Shown here piece after piece: positions 27,001-36,058 of a stretch of 64,000 nt of DNA. The position numbers were made by a program, and so were the translations under genes. The stretch's first letter is position 1; every line of letters starts with the position of its first letter. Below the pieces are notes generated by a model. It was not told the DNA's origin and searched no databases. It worked only from the letters and a program-made list of their open reading frames with translations. Source of the DNA: Micrococcaceae bacterium Sec5.8 (GTDB lineage Bacteria; Actinomycetota; Actinomycetes; Actinomycetales; Micrococcaceae); assembly GCA_039636775.1 (NCBI GenBank), contig CP143429.1, positions 434,001 through 498,000 on the forward strand, written 5' to 3'.

Positions 27001-29113
27001 TGGCGGGCCCGACGTCGGACGCGGCGAGTTCGCGCACGAAGGCACCCAGGGCCCGGCCCAGGTCCACCGGGCGGCCGAGCGAGTCGCCTTTCCAGAACGG
27101 AAGCTTTCCCGGCTGGCCGAAGGCAGGCGAGACCAGGACCCGGTCGTGGGTGATGTCCTCGATCTTCCAGCTGGTGGCACCGAGGGCGAACACGTCACCG
27201 ACGCGGGATTCGTAGACCATTTCCTCGTCGAGTTCGCCGACCCGGCGGCCGCCTTTCGCTGCGGCTGCGGCCGGGCTCGCCGCCCGGCCGTCGCCGCCTG
27301 CGGTGCCGGGAGAAGCGGAGCCTTCCGCCTCGGTGCCGATGATGTAGACGCCGAAAAGCCCGCGGTCGGGGATAGTGCCGCCGGAGGTGACGGCCAGCCG
27401 CTGCGCGCCGGGCCGGCCTTCGATCGTGCCAGCGTTGCGGTCCCAGACGATCCGGGGCCGCAGCTCTGCGAATTCGTCGGAAGGGTACCGGCCGGCGAGC
27501 AGGTCCAGGGTGGCCTCGAACGCGGAGCGGGGGAGCGAAGCGAAGGGTGCTGACCGGCGGACCGTGGCAAACCAGTCCTCCACATCGATGGACCCCAGGG
27601 CCGCGGCCGCCACGGTCTGTTGGGCCAGGATGTCCAGTGGATTGGCGGGCACGTAGAGCCGTTCAATCTTTCCGGCGAGCATCCGTTCCACCGTGATGGT
27701 GGTGTGGACCAGGTCGGCGCGGTGCTTGGGGAACAGCACACCCTGGGAGATCTCGCCCACCTGGTGCCCGGCGCGACCCACCCGCTGCAGCCCGCTGGCG
27801 ACGGACGGAGGGGACTCCACCTGCACGACGAGGTCCACGGCGCCCATGTCGATGCCGAGTTCCAGGGAGGACGTGGCGACGACGCAGCGCAGGCGGCCGG
27901 ATTTCAGGTCGTCCTCGATCAGTGCCCGCTGGTCCTTGGACACCGAGCCGTGGTGCGCGCGGGCCAGAACCGGATCTGCGCCGGCGGTGCTCCCTGCCTG
28001 CGCCATCATGTGCGCCGGGGTCGCGGTGGAGGCAGGGGTTGCCGGAGTGCCACCGGGTGCTGCGCCGGCAGCCTCCCCGCCGACCGCGGCAGCCATCAGC
28101 TGCCGTTCGGCGTAGATCTCGTTGAGCCGCGCGGTAAGGCGTTCGGCGAGCCGGCGGGAGTTCGCGAACACGATCGTGGACTGGTTGGCCAGCACCAGGT
28201 CAACGATCTTCTCCTCGACATGGGGCCAGATCGAGGCCTGCGGCTGCAGTCCCGACGCCGGGCCGGAGTCGAAGGCGCCTGCGGCACCCTGCAGGTCCGA
28301 CATGTCCTCCACCGGGACGGAAACCGTCAGGTCCCAGGTCTTTTTCGAGGGCGGGGCCACAATTTCCACCGGCGCGGAACCGGCGAGGAACTGGGCCACC
28401 AGTTCCTTGGGCTCCACGGTGGCGGAGAGCCCAATCCGCTGGGCAGGTTTCGGGAGCAACGCGTCGAGGCGTTCCAGCGATACGGCCAGATGGGCGCCGC
28501 GTTTGGTGCCCGCGACGGCGTGGACCTCGTCGACAATGATCGTGTCCACCTCGGCGAGGGTCTCCCGCGCCTTGGAGGTGAGCATCAGGAACAGGGATTC
28601 AGGCGTGGTGATGAGGATGTCCGGGGGGTTGCTCAGCAGGGCGCGGCGGTCCGACGCCGGGGTGTCCCCGGACCGGACGCCCACGGTGATCAGCGGCGCG
28701 GGCATGCCGAGGCGTTTGGCGGTCTGGGTGATGCCGATCAGCGGGGCACGCAGGTTGCGTTCGACGTCGACCCCGAGCGCCTTGAGCGGCGAGATATACA
28801 GCACCCGGGTTTTGCGCTTGGGTGCCTTCCGGCGGCCGCCCTTCGCGGGAGCCAGGCCGGGCAGCTCTTCCGGCTCGGCAGGGGCAGCCACCAGCAGCCG
28901 GTCCAGCGCCCAGAGGAAAGCGGCCAGGGTCTTGCCGGATCCGGTGGGGGCAACCACGAGCGCGTGCGCGCCCGAGGAGATCGCATTCCAGGCACCGTTC
29001 TGCGCCGGTGTGGGCGCAGTGAAAGCGCCGAGGAACCAGTCCCGGGTCGGCCGGCTGAACCGGTCCATGGCCTCGGCCTCAAGTGTGCCGCCAGCTAGCT
29101 CCTGCCCCTTCAT
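24050..29113 (-). CDS. lhr: ATP-dependent DNA helicase Lhr (large helicase-related)
   Basis: The 1687-residue superfamily-2 helicase has its motor in the first ~900 residues: Walker A APTGSGKTLAAFLWALD (~56), DEAH-like IIVDEVHAV (~196), and motif VI GLQRVGRAGHQVGEIS. The rest is the Lhr-specific winged-helix and C-terminal domain. Lhr translocates 3'-5' on single-stranded DNA and is linked to repair, matching the overlapping nei2. It is longer than typical, partly through Ala/Asp/Pro-rich low-complexity inserts around residues 330-370 and 1025-1065. ATG at 29068 (MDRFSRPT) is an alternative start because the GGAGGA at the listed ATG has no spacer. Confidence 0.94.
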   Translation of the reverse strand: MKGQELAGGTLEAEAMDRFSRPTRDWFLGAFTAPTPAQNGAWNAISSGAHALVVAPTGSGKTLAAFLWALDRLLVAAPAEPEELPGLAPAKGGRRKAPKRKTRVLYISPLKALGVDVERNLRAPLIGITQTAKRLGMPAPLITVGVRSGDTPASDRRALLSNPPDILITTPESLFLMLTSKARETLAEVDTIIVDEVHAVAGTKRGAHLAVSLERLDALLPKPAQRIGLSATVEPKELVAQFLAGSAPVEIVAPPSKKTWDLTVSVPVEDMSDLQGAAGAFDSGPASGLQPQASIWPHVEEKIVDLVLANQSTIVFANSRRLAERLTARLNEIYAERQLMAAAVGGEAAGAAPGGTPATPASTATPAHMMAQAGSTAGADPVLARAHHGSVSKDQRALIEDDLKSGRLRCVVATSSLELGIDMGAVDLVVQVESPPSVASGLQRVGRAGHQVGEISQGVLFPKHRADLVHTTITVERMLAGKIERLYVPANPLDILAQQTVAAAALGSIDVEDWFATVRRSAPFASLPRSAFEATLDLLAGRYPSDEFAELRPRIVWDRNAGTIEGRPGAQRLAVTSGGTIPDRGLFGVYIIGTEAEGSASPGTAGGDGRAASPAAAAAKGGRRVGELDEEMVYESRVGDVFALGATSWKIEDITHDRVLVSPAFGQPGKLPFWKGDSLGRPVDLGRALGAFVRELAASDVGPATERCKASGLDDFAANNLIQYLSEQKLATEVVPSDTTLVVERFHDELGDWRVVLHSPFGMPVHAPWALAVGQRLHQRYGMDGSAMAADDGIVLRVPMMEDEPPGAELFLFDPEELEQIVTAEVGGSALFASRFRECAARALLLPRQTPGKRQPLWQQRQRSAQLLDVARKYPTFPIVLETVRECLQDVYDLPALKDIAASVERRELRILQTTTQQPSPFAKSLLFGYVAQFLYEGDSPLAERRAAALALDSTLLNELLGRVELRELLDAKVIDATELELQRLAPDRKVRGVEGVADLLRLLGPLTPEEVAARLEAAAAVASDAVVAAVPADAGPAVAADAADAGPAVPPGDAGAPLADAAGHLAALRRANRAIVVNVGGAERYAAVEDAARLRDAIGVPLPMGVPLAFIEPVADPLGDLVSRYARTHGPFTSAEAAARLGLGVAVVGTALKRLAADGRVVEGEFRPHAAPPPAPDADGTTSAPDPDSSTTNGTQPAPPPTSLTGLSEWCDAEVLRKLRRRSLAALRAEVEPVDASAYGRFLPAWQNVRIPGQRGQSALRGLDGIITAVDQLSGVPIPASAWEPLVLAGRIVDYQPAMLDELMAAGEVLWSGAGALPGNDGWVSLHLADSAELTLNPAIDFEPGDAQLRLLDHLRNNGGGYFFRQLTDVAGGMDSVLSDQDVVSALWDLAWAGRITGDTFAPVRAIIAGGHTAHRQVARAPRARAPRLSRLGRAHGTGLLGSPGLTGGKYGSANGTAPTPPLAAGRWSALPAPELDATIHARATAELLLDRYGVITRGSVMAENILGGFGLMYKVLARLEEAGRCRRGYFIEHLGAAQFAVPATVDRLRSYAEDTQLHKPEPVALALAATDPANPYGAALPWPALNVEAGTGHRPGRKAGALVVLVDGALVLYVERGGKTLLAFSEDTEVLAAAGAALVGVVTRGAVDKLIMEKVNGHGILDTPVAAALAHAGAYSTPKGLRIRA

Positions 29114-29189
29114 TCCTCCATCATGCCCTACGGCAGCGACAGTATTTGGCGGGCGGTATCCCGGCCGCCCGGCGGAGGTGGTGCGGGCG

Positions 29190-29861
29190 TTACTGGGCCG
29201 AGAACGCCCGGATGCTCAGTACATTGGTGCCGGCGTTGCTGCAGGCGTCATGCGGTTCGGCGATGAACAAGGATGCGGTGTCCTCCGGCGGGTAAATCCG
29301 GAACCCGGCCGCGGGGACCACCGTGCAGTCGGCGTAGTTGCGGGCCTGGGTATAGCGCAGCGTGGCAGTTCCGCCCTGGCCGGGGGCGAGCAGCACGCCG
29401 GCGGCGGGGGTGGATGCGTCCCTCGCAGCGGGGGCGCCGATCGGTTCGCCGTTCGGGCCCGCGGTGAGCGAGACCCCGGCGAAGCCCTTCAGCAGGCAAG
29501 GCTCGGTGCCGGAATTCGTCAGGATCAGCTGGATGTAGACGCTGCCGGCCGCGCCGCCGCCGGTGGCATCGGTGGCGGCGGTCAGGCCGGCAGTTTTGCA
29601 CAGCGCAGGACCGGCGGCCGGCGTGGAGACCGCCGCTGCCGGCGCCGATGTGGCGGGGGCGGCGCTCGTGGGGGTCTCCGCGGGCTGGCTGGTGGGGGCC
29701 GCGGCCGAGGACACCGCGGCGCTGGGCGCCGGTGTGCTGGAGGTCTGCGTGCTGGAGGTCTGGGATTGCGGGGTGCCCGTGCCGCAACCGGCGAGGACGA
29801 GTGCTGCCGCGGCTGCCGCCGTCGTCAGGAGCAGTTTGGAGGTGAATCGCTGAGCCGTCAT
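29190..29861 (-). CDS. DUF4232 domain-containing lipoprotein
   Basis: A 223-residue secreted protein with a lipoprotein signal (LLLTTAAAAAALVLAGCGTG, lipobox LAGC). A Ser/Thr/Pro/Ala linker follows to ~85, then a DUF4232 beta domain beginning ALCKTAGLTAA, with the conserved LTNSGTEPCLLKGFAGVSLT and EPHDACSNAGTNV cysteines. Function unknown. GAAGGTGG precedes the ATG. Confidence 0.85.
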   Translation of the reverse strand: MTAQRFTSKLLLTTAAAAAALVLAGCGTGTPQSQTSSTQTSSTPAPSAAVSSAAAPTSQPAETPTSAAPATSAPAAAVSTPAAGPALCKTAGLTAATDATGGGAAGSVYIQLILTNSGTEPCLLKGFAGVSLTAGPNGEPIGAPAARDASTPAAGVLLAPGQGGTATLRYTQARNYADCTVVPAAGFRIYPPEDTASLFIAEPHDACSNAGTNVLSIRAFSAQ

Positions 29862-29917
29862 GGCACCACCTTCATCCCGTTGGTGGCCTGAGTCAACGAC
29901 GCCACGACGGCGGCGCC

Positions 29918-29955
29918 CGATTGATGCCCGGATTGTGATTTTCGGGCATCAATCG
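29918..29955 (-). terminator. Hairpin terminator after ycnI
   Basis: CGATTGATGCCCG at 29918-29930 is perfectly reverse-complementary to 29943-29955 with a 12-nt AT-rich loop. It starts 8 bp after the ycnI stop. There is no clear U-tract, so it could be a stabilising hairpin. Confidence 0.6.
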
Positions 29956-29962
29956 AGGTCAG

Positions 29963-30742
29963 CTAGTCCTTGGGCGCGGAGAAGGGAGCCGAGGCGCGGG
30001 ACGGAACGGAGTTGCTCCGGTTGCGTGCCAGGGCGAGGCCGCCGAGAGCCAGGCCCCCGACGCCGGCCACCAAACCGGCCCAGCTGCGGGCCTGGGCGCC
30101 GTCGTCCGTCACTGCGGCGGCCTGGACTGCCTCCGGGGTGGCGTCCGGGGCGCCCGCAGCATGGGCGCCGTGTCCGTCCGCCGCGGCGGCCGCGGTGACC
30201 GTTACGGCTGGTGCCGGTACCTTGAGCGAGTGCGGGTCCTGCCCTTCGGCGGGGAGCTGCGACCAGTCGGTCTGGCCCACCTCGCAGTTCTGCAGCGTGG
30301 GGAAGTACAGCGTTTGCCCTGCGGCGTCGGGCAGTTTCACCGAGAGCACCAGGGCGTCGCGGAGGGAGGGCTCCAGCGGTGCCTTGGCCGTATAGATAAT
30401 CTGGCTGGTCCGCTTGGTGATGGACGTGCCATCGGCAAGCTTCTTCGGCTCGGGCAATTGCTCTGTGACCTTCGCTGCCGTCCAGTTGGGGTTGACGGTT
30501 GGCTGCGCGTCGTTGAGCTCGGCAGGCAGGGTGATGGTCACTTTGGTGGTGCCGGATTCATCGCAGCCATGCGGTATGCCGAAAGTCAGCAGGGCGTAGG
30601 AGTTCGCGTCGGTTTTATCCGGGGTGACGCCTACGTGGGCCGATGCGCCGGACATGCCGGCAAGCATCAGCGCAGCGGTTCCGCCGGCCACAGCGGTGGC
30701 GGTGACGGAGCGGCGGATAGCGGAGGTGCGGGAAAGCTTCAC
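29963..30742 (-). CDS. ycnI: YcnI-family (DUF1775) secreted protein, copper-related
   Basis: A 259-residue exported protein. The signal peptide ends ...SGASAHVGVTPDKT, and the His right after the cleavage site is the conserved copper ligand of YcnI proteins. The DUF1775 domain continues with YALLTFGIPHGCDESGTTKVTITLP, WTAAKVTEQL and TLYFPTLQNCEVGQTDW. A His/Ala-rich spacer leads to a C-terminal transmembrane helix (SWAGLVAGVGGLALGGLALARNR). It probably binds copper outside the membrane. The upstream gene encodes a His-rich membrane protein. Confidence 0.9.
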   Translation of the reverse strand: MKLSRTSAIRRSVTATAVAGGTAALMLAGMSGASAHVGVTPDKTDANSYALLTFGIPHGCDESGTTKVTITLPAELNDAQPTVNPNWTAAKVTEQLPEPKKLADGTSITKRTSQIIYTAKAPLEPSLRDALVLSVKLPDAAGQTLYFPTLQNCEVGQTDWSQLPAEGQDPHSLKVPAPAVTVTAAAAADGHGAHAAGAPDATPEAVQAAAVTDDGAQARSWAGLVAGVGGLALGGLALARNRSNSVPSRASAPFSAPKD

Positions 30743-30877
30743 GGGGGTTGCCTTTCAGGGGTGCACCGCGCAGGGGCAGGCACACAAAATGGGTGAGAGG
30801 CGCGGCGGTGGTGACGGCATCGGCGAGGCGTTCGGACGCGAAGCGTCAGCGGCAGGCAGGGCCGCGGCCAGGAGGTG

Positions 30878-31555
30878 TCAGGAAGATACGACGGCGGCGG
30901 GTGGCCCGCGCCGGCAATCGCGCCGAAGGTTCCGCCTTGGCAGTGGCGCGCACGCTGCCGGCCAGCCGGTGATCAACGGCACCGCGACGGCGTGGGGCGC
31001 CGCCGCTGCGGGAAGCCGCAGAAGCGGACGAAGCCACGCCGCGAGGGACCAGAGGGCGTCTTCGCCTTTGGCCAGGAGAACCGCGCAGAGGAGCGTTGCC
31101 AGCATGTGGCCGGCCAGCATCAGAAGGGAGTCGATGCCCGGGCCAGCGTGCAGACCGGCCGCGGCGAGCTGGCCGCCGGTGTCCGGGGACAGGTGGGCCG
31201 GGGCGAAGTGGTGCGGGGCGAAGTGGTGCGGCAGGACGCTGCCGGCCGGTGCCGTAGCGGCGGCGCTCACGGCGGGGCCGCTGAAGCCGGTGAGGGCCTC
31301 GTGCAGCACCAGTTGTCCGGCGCCGAGGAGGGCGGCCATGACGGGGAGGTTCAGCTTCAGCCGGGTCGCGGCGGTGGCGGCGAGCCCGGTCAGTGCCAGC
31401 AGGGCCAGCAGGATCCCGGGGGCGGGCAGGGTGCCGCCGGACAGTGCGTGGGCGCCGGCGGCAAGAGACAGGACGGTGAGCGCGACCATAACCGTGCGCA
31501 GGGCGTGGAACGGTGCAGCTGTGCGCACGGACCCCTCCCCTTCCCGGCTCGGCAT
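30878..31555 (-). CDS. His-rich integral membrane protein of unknown family
   Basis: The 225-residue protein has about five hydrophobic helices (VMVALTVLSLAAGAHALSGG; GILLALLALTGLAATAA; VMAALLGAGQLVLHEALTG; LAGHMLATLLCAVLLAK; a C-terminal segment). In the middle is a His-rich loop in which HHFAP is repeated by a short in-frame DNA duplication. It directly precedes ycnI on the same strand (135 bp gap). A copper-related role is inferred from that neighbour only. Its last ~20 residues are Arg-rich. Confidence 0.65.
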   Translation of the reverse strand: MPSREGEGSVRTAAPFHALRTVMVALTVLSLAAGAHALSGGTLPAPGILLALLALTGLAATAATRLKLNLPVMAALLGAGQLVLHEALTGFSGPAVSAAATAPAGSVLPHHFAPHHFAPAHLSPDTGGQLAAAGLHAGPGIDSLLMLAGHMLATLLCAVLLAKGEDALWSLAAWLRPLLRLPAAAAPHAVAVPLITGWPAACAPLPRRNLRRDCRRGPPAAVVSS

Positions 31556-31648
31556 GGTGCTCCCGCGGCGGAGCGGGTTGCCCCCGATTCTATCGGCGGT
31601 TTCTACCGGGCGGCGAAATGTGTCTGCCGGGCCGGGGCGCCAGCCTGG

Positions 31649-31789
31649 TCAATCGGTCTCGGGACCGGAGCAGAAGTGGCAGTCCTCCGGGCAGGGCAGG
31701 CCGGCCGGCAGCTCCTCCACCCGGTCGCTGGTCGTGGGGGAGGTCCAAAATCCTGGGGCGCCGTTGGCCCGGTCCTGCTGCAAAGTCAC
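31649..31789 (-). CDS. Candidate 46-residue Cys-rich small protein
   Basis: A GTG-start frame encodes 46 residues ending with a CPEDCHFCSGPETD tail, i.e. a CX3CX2C cluster. It follows ppsA and its terminator on the minus strand. Start evidence is weak: no clear ribosome site. Codon pattern is GC-rich in third positions. The motif could bind metal. Treat as a candidate only. Confidence 0.35.
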   Translation of the reverse strand: MTLQQDRANGAPGFWTSPTTSDRVEELPAGLPCPEDCHFCSGPETD

Positions 31790-31953
31790 GAGGTGTCCTG
31801 AAACGTCATTGGTGCGGAACGCTGATCCCCATAGCTAACCGCGTTGCCCTGCTGCTCCTCAATGGACCAAACAACGGCGGCGCCGACTCTCCGCTGTGCA
31901 AAAGTCCAGCGGAGCAGTCCTGCGCCTTCATCCCGGGCGGGCACCGCGGACAG

Positions 31954-31997
31954 CAAAGAGGCCGCGGAACAGGCGCGAACCTGTCCCGCGGCCTCGG
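31954..31997 (-). terminator. Terminator of ppsA
   Basis: GAGGCCGCGG (31958-31967) pairs with CCGCGGCCTC (31986-31995), and the loop contains a second pairing (ACAGG/CCTGT). On the minus strand the stem is followed by TTT. It lies 14 bp after the ppsA stop. Confidence 0.75.
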
Positions 31998-32008
31998 CAC
32001 CGGAACCC

Positions 32009-34426
32009 CTAGCTGACTGCTGCGTCGGCGGTGTCCGGGACGCCGGCACCGGAAGCCGCCCCGGCGAGCCGGATCCAGGTGTCCACCACGGTGTCCGGGT
32101 TCAGCGAGACGGAGTCGATGCCCTCCTCGACCAGCCACTCGGCGAAGTCTGCGTGGTCGCTGGGTCCCTGGCCGCAGATGCCCACGTACTTGCCGCGCGC
32201 CTTGCATGCCTTAATGGCCATGCTCAGGAGTTTCTTGACGGCAGGGTCGCGCTCGTCGAAGCTGCCCGCCACGATCGCGGAGTCCCGGTCAAGGCCCAGG
32301 GTCAGCTGGGTCATGTCATTGGAGCCGATGGAGAAGCCATCGAAGTAGTCCAGGAACTCATCGGCCAGCAGCGCGTTGGACGGAAGCTCGCACATCATGA
32401 TGACCTCAAGGCCGTTCTCGCCGCGGCGAAGACCGTTCTCCGCGAGCAGGTCGATCACACCGCTGGCTTCGTCCACGGTGCGCACGAACGGGATCATCAG
32501 CTTGACGTTGGTCAGGCCCATCTCGTTGCGCACGAAGGACAAGGCCTCGCACTCCAGGTCGAAGCAGTCGCGGAAAGACGGTTCAAGATACCGTGAGGCG
32601 CCGCGGAAGCCGATCATCGGGTTTTCCTCGTGCGGTTCATAGGCGGGTCCGCCAAGGAGGTTGGCGTACTCGTTGGATTTGAAGTCAGACATCCGCACAA
32701 TCACCGGTTCCGGCGCGAACGCGGCGGCGATGGTTGCAACCCCTTCGGCCAGACGCTTGATGTAGTAGTCGCGCGGGCTCTCGTAGGCGGCGATCCGCTC
32801 CCGGATTTCTGCGAGCACCTCGGCGGGCTGCTCGTCCAGATTCAGCAGCGCCTTGGGGTGGATCCCGATCTGCCGGTTGATGATGAATTCCAGCCGGGCC
32901 AGGCCCACGCCGTGGTTGGGCAGCTGGGCAAAGGTGAAGGCCTGCTCGGGGGTGCCAACATTCATCATGACCTTGACCGGAGCCTCCGGCAGCTGGGTGA
33001 TTTCAGTTTCCTCGACGCTGAAGTCCAGGAGTCCCTCGTAGATGACGCCGGTTTCGCCGTCGGCGCAGGAAACAGTCACCTCGAGCCCGTCGGAGAGGAC
33101 GTCCGTGGCGGACCCGGTGCCGACGACGGCGGGGATCCCCAGTTCACGGGCGATGATCGCCGCGTGGCAGGTCCGTCCGCCGCGGTTGGTCACGATGGCC
33201 GACGCGCGCTTCATGATCGGTTCCCAGTCCGGATCGGTCATATCCGCGACGAGGACGTCACCGGTCTTAAAGGCGGCCATCTGGTCGATCGCGGTGAGGA
33301 TCCGCACGCTGCCGGCGCCGATGCGCTGGCCGATCGCACGGCCCTCGACCAGGACCTTGCCGGAGCCGTTGAGGCGGAACCGGCTCAGGCTCCCGGAGGT
33401 TCGGCGGGACTGGACGGTCTCCGGGCGGGCCTGCAGAATGTACAGGCCGCCGTCGATCCCGTCCTTGCCCCATTCAATGTCCATGGGGCGTCCGTAATGG
33501 TTTTCGATGGCGACGGCGTGCCGGGCGAGCTGCTCGACGTCGTCGTCGGTGAGGCTGAAGCGGTTCCGCAGCGAAGCCTCAACCGGCACGAAATCAATGG
33601 TGTGCCCGATTTCGCGGTTGCTGGTGTAGGTCATCTGGAGGGCTTTCTCGCCCAGTCCGCGCTTGAGGATGGCAGGGCGGCCTGCTTCCAGGGCAGGCTT
33701 GTAGACGTAGAACTCGTCGGGGTTGACCGCACCCTGGACAACGGCCTCACCAAGGCCGTAGGAGGACGTGACGAAGACGGCGTCCTGGAACCCCGATTCG
33801 GTGTCCATGGTGAACATGACCCCGGAGGCGCCGACGTCGGAACGCACCATGCGCTGGACGCCCGCCGAGAGCGCCACTTCGGCGTGCTCGAATTTGTGGT
33901 GCACGCGGTAGGCGATGGCGCGGTCGTTGTAGAGGGACGCGAAGACGTCCTTGATGGCGACCAGGATGTTCTCGATGCCGCGGACGTTCAGGAAGGTTTC
34001 CTGCTGCCCGGCGAAGGACGCATCGGGCAGGTCCTCGGCGGTCGCGCTGGACCGGACGGCCCAGGAGAGGTCATCGGAGCCGCCGTGCTTGTCCACCAGC
34101 GTCTGGTACGAGGCGCGGATCTGGGATTCGAAGTCCGGCAGGAAGGGCGTCTCGCGCATGAGCTTGCGGATTTCCAGGCCCGCTGCCGCCAGGGCCGTCA
34201 CGTCGTCGGTGTCCAGGCCCACCAGCCGGTCGGCAATTCTCTGGTCCAGGCCGGAATCGGCGAGGAAACTGCGGTAGGCGTCTGCGGTGGTGGCGAAGCC
34301 ATCCGGTACCTGGACGCCGGCGGAGGTCAGGTTCTGCACCATCTCGCCGAGGGAGGCGTTTTTGCCGCCCACCCGGTCCAGGTCCTTGAGGCCGAGTTCT
34401 GAGAACCACAGGATGTCTGTCGTCAT
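32009..34426 (-). CDS. ppsA: Phosphoenolpyruvate synthase (pyruvate, water dikinase)
   Basis: Converts pyruvate, ATP and water to PEP, AMP and phosphate for gluconeogenesis. The 805-residue protein has the N-terminal ATP-grasp ([31 protein letters not shown]). The phosphohistidine domain carries the catalytic His in [21 protein letters not shown], and the C-terminal TIM barrel has [17 protein letters not shown] and [10 protein letters not shown]. The ATG at 34426 has AAAGGAG upstream. The adjacent upstream gene encodes its regulatory kinase/phosphorylase. Confidence 0.95.
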   Translation of the reverse strand: MTTDILWFSELGLKDLDRVGGKNASLGEMVQNLTSAGVQVPDGFATTADAYRSFLADSGLDQRIADRLVGLDTDDVTALAAAGLEIRKLMRETPFLPDFESQIRASYQTLVDKHGGSDDLSWAVRSSATAEDLPDASFAGQQETFLNVRGIENILVAIKDVFASLYNDRAIAYRVHHKFEHAEVALSAGVQRMVRSDVGASGVMFTMDTESGFQDAVFVTSSYGLGEAVVQGAVNPDEFYVYKPALEAGRPAILKRGLGEKALQMTYTSNREIGHTIDFVPVEASLRNRFSLTDDDVEQLARHAVAIENHYGRPMDIEWGKDGIDGGLYILQARPETVQSRRTSGSLSRFRLNGSGKVLVEGRAIGQRIGAGSVRILTAIDQMAAFKTGDVLVADMTDPDWEPIMKRASAIVTNRGGRTCHAAIIARELGIPAVVGTGSATDVLSDGLEVTVSCADGETGVIYEGLLDFSVEETEITQLPEAPVKVMMNVGTPEQAFTFAQLPNHGVGLARLEFIINRQIGIHPKALLNLDEQPAEVLAEIRERIAAYESPRDYYIKRLAEGVATIAAAFAPEPVIVRMSDFKSNEYANLLGGPAYEPHEENPMIGFRGASRYLEPSFRDCFDLECEALSFVRNEMGLTNVKLMIPFVRTVDEASGVIDLLAENGLRRGENGLEVIMMCELPSNALLADEFLDYFDGFSIGSNDMTQLTLGLDRDSAIVAGSFDERDPAVKKLLSMAIKACKARGKYVGICGQGPSDHADFAEWLVEEGIDSVSLNPDTVVDTWIRLAGAASGAGVPDTADAAVS

Positions 34427-34577
34427 GGTTGCTGCTCCTTTGCAGATGATGGCATGAGATATCGCGCCCCGAGCGGGGCGATCGCCGGATGATGGGCGCA
34501 AGTCCTGTCCACAGTGACAGGTCCGGGCCGGTGTTTCCACATGATGTGGTCCACGCAACACGCAGGAGTCGATTCGC

Positions 34578-35396
34578 TCAGTGTTTGAGGTTCATCTTCT
34601 GCAGAATGGTGGCGGCCATTTCCTCGACGGAGACGCTGGCCGAATTCAGATAGGGGATTCCGTGCTGGACGTACAGCCGTTCGGCGCTGCGCAGCTCAAA
34701 GCCGCACTGGCGCAGTGATGCGTAGGGCGATCCGCGGCGGCGTTCGGTGCGGACCTGGCTCAGGCGCAGAGGATTGGTGGTGAGGCCGAAACACTTTGAA
34801 ACGAAGGGCCGCAGCGGCTTGGGGAGTCCTTCGCGTTCAAAGTCCTCGTCCACCAGCGGGAAGTTCGCGGCGAAGATGCCGTGCTGGAGCGCCAAATACA
34901 TGGTGGTGGGCGTCTTGCCGCAGCGCGACGGGGCAACCAGGATCACCTGGGCCTTTTCGAGCGCGCGCAGGCTCTGGCCGTCGTCGTGTTCCATGGCATA
35001 TTCCACCGCGGCCATCCGCGACTGGTAGCGGGCAGCGTTGCCGAGTCCGTGCGCCCGGCCCGGTTCGCCGCTGGCGTCGACGCCCAGGGCGAGCTCCAGC
35101 TGGCCAACATGGGTGCCGATGAGGTCCACGATGATGCCCCTGCAGGTACCCAGGGTCTGGCGGATGTCGCTGCCGACGGCGGTGGAGAAGACAATCGGCT
35201 GCAGGCCGCCTATTGCACGGTTGTCGATCACCCGGACGACGGCGCGCGCCTGATCGACCGTGGTGATGAAGGGGACCGTGATCCGATCAAATTCGTTCTC
35301 CGGGAACTGCGTCAACAAGGTGTTGCCGAGTGTTTCTGCGGTGATGCCCGTACTGTCCGAAAGGAAGTAAACCGGGCGGGGAGCGTCATTGGTCAT
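34578..35396 (-). CDS. ppsR: PEP synthase regulatory protein (bifunctional kinase/phosphorylase, DUF299)
   Basis: The 272-residue PSRP protein switches PEP synthase off and on by ADP-dependent phosphorylation and Pi-dependent dephosphorylation. Motifs: [19 protein letters not shown] at the N-terminus, the P-loop-like [16 protein letters not shown] (~150), [17 protein letters not shown], and C-terminal [13 protein letters not shown]. The ATG at 35396 ([14 protein letters not shown]) is preferred over one 13 codons upstream. Adjacency to ppsA on the same strand strongly supports the pairing. Confidence 0.93.
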   Translation of the reverse strand: MTNDAPRPVYFLSDSTGITAETLGNTLLTQFPENEFDRITVPFITTVDQARAVVRVIDNRAIGGLQPIVFSTAVGSDIRQTLGTCRGIIVDLIGTHVGQLELALGVDASGEPGRAHGLGNAARYQSRMAAVEYAMEHDDGQSLRALEKAQVILVAPSRCGKTPTTMYLALQHGIFAANFPLVDEDFEREGLPKPLRPFVSKCFGLTTNPLRLSQVRTERRRGSPYASLRQCGFELRSAERLYVQHGIPYLNSASVSVEEMAATILQKMNLKH

Positions 35397-35512
35397 GAAC
35401 GCATTGTCCACCAGTGCGGGCCGGCGCTCGTCCATGACGCACCCCGATGGGCGGACAGCTCAGCGCCGGCCTCGAGGAGTAGGCTGTGTTCCACGTCACC
35501 AAAGGAGCCCGC

Positions 35513-35716
35513 ATGAGCTACAAATACCGGACCGTGAAAGTCCGCGGCACGGACCTGGTCGGCACCATCGCCCGCAGGCACGGTGGCGCCCCCGAGATCT
35601 ACGAAACCTCAAAGGATCCCAGTACTTCAGTTGTGCCCGTGTTCTTCGAAGAAACCGGTGAGATCCGCTTCTTCGACCGGAAGGTCCTGGAGGACGTCGC
35701 GAGCCCGGCCGGCTAA
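35513..35716 (+). CDS. Small conserved hypothetical protein
   Basis: 67 residues, basic N-terminus then acidic middle (MSYKYRTVKVRGTDLVGTIARRHG ... ETGEIRFFDRKVLEDVASPAG). AAAGGAG lies 6 bp before the ATG, which fixes the start. No domain recognised. The beta-strand pattern suggests a small beta-barrel-like fold. Confidence 0.7.
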   Translation: MSYKYRTVKVRGTDLVGTIARRHGGAPEIYETSKDPSTSVVPVFFEETGEIRFFDRKVLEDVASPAG

Positions 35717-35836
35717 GGGAAGGCAGACAGCCGCGTCTCCCGTGGCTGCTGCAGCCGTGGTGTTTACGGATCGTGCCCCGCCGGGGTCCTAAGCAAGCTG
35801 ATGGACACTGCCGCCGGCCGGCCCCAGACTGAATCC

Positions 35837-36058
35837 ATGGATGACGCGGACAGGCAGGAAACCATCGACAAAGTCACGGCCCGGATCCTCGCTCGGCATC
35901 CCGACGCTCCCCGGACCCTGGTCGCCAGCGTCGTCTCGGAAGAGTACGACCAGTTGGCGTCCAGCCGGATCCGGACCTACATCCCGACTCTGATCGAACA
36001 CGGGGCCCGGAACAGAATTAGAAGCGAGTTCGCTTCACGGGCCGCAGAAGGAATCTGA
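35837..36058 (+). CDS. Three-helix-bundle dimerisation-domain-like protein
   Basis: 73 residues: MDDADRQETIDKVTARILARHPDAPRT, then VVSEEYDQLASSRIRTYIPTLIEHGARN. The pattern matches the short helical dimerisation-domain proteins seen in Micrococcaceae. An earlier ATG (35801) would add 12 unconserved residues. The 3' end overlaps the convergent DUF3592 gene by 24 bp. Confidence 0.6.
   Translation: MDDADRQETIDKVTARILARHPDAPRTLVASVVSEEYDQLASSRIRTYIPTLIEHGARNRIRSEFASRAAEGI

Noticed and set aside
24866..27553. 895-residue frame on the plus strand
   Set aside because: It is antisense to lhr, Gly/Arg/Gln-rich without domain motifs, and arises from the strong GC-third-position bias.
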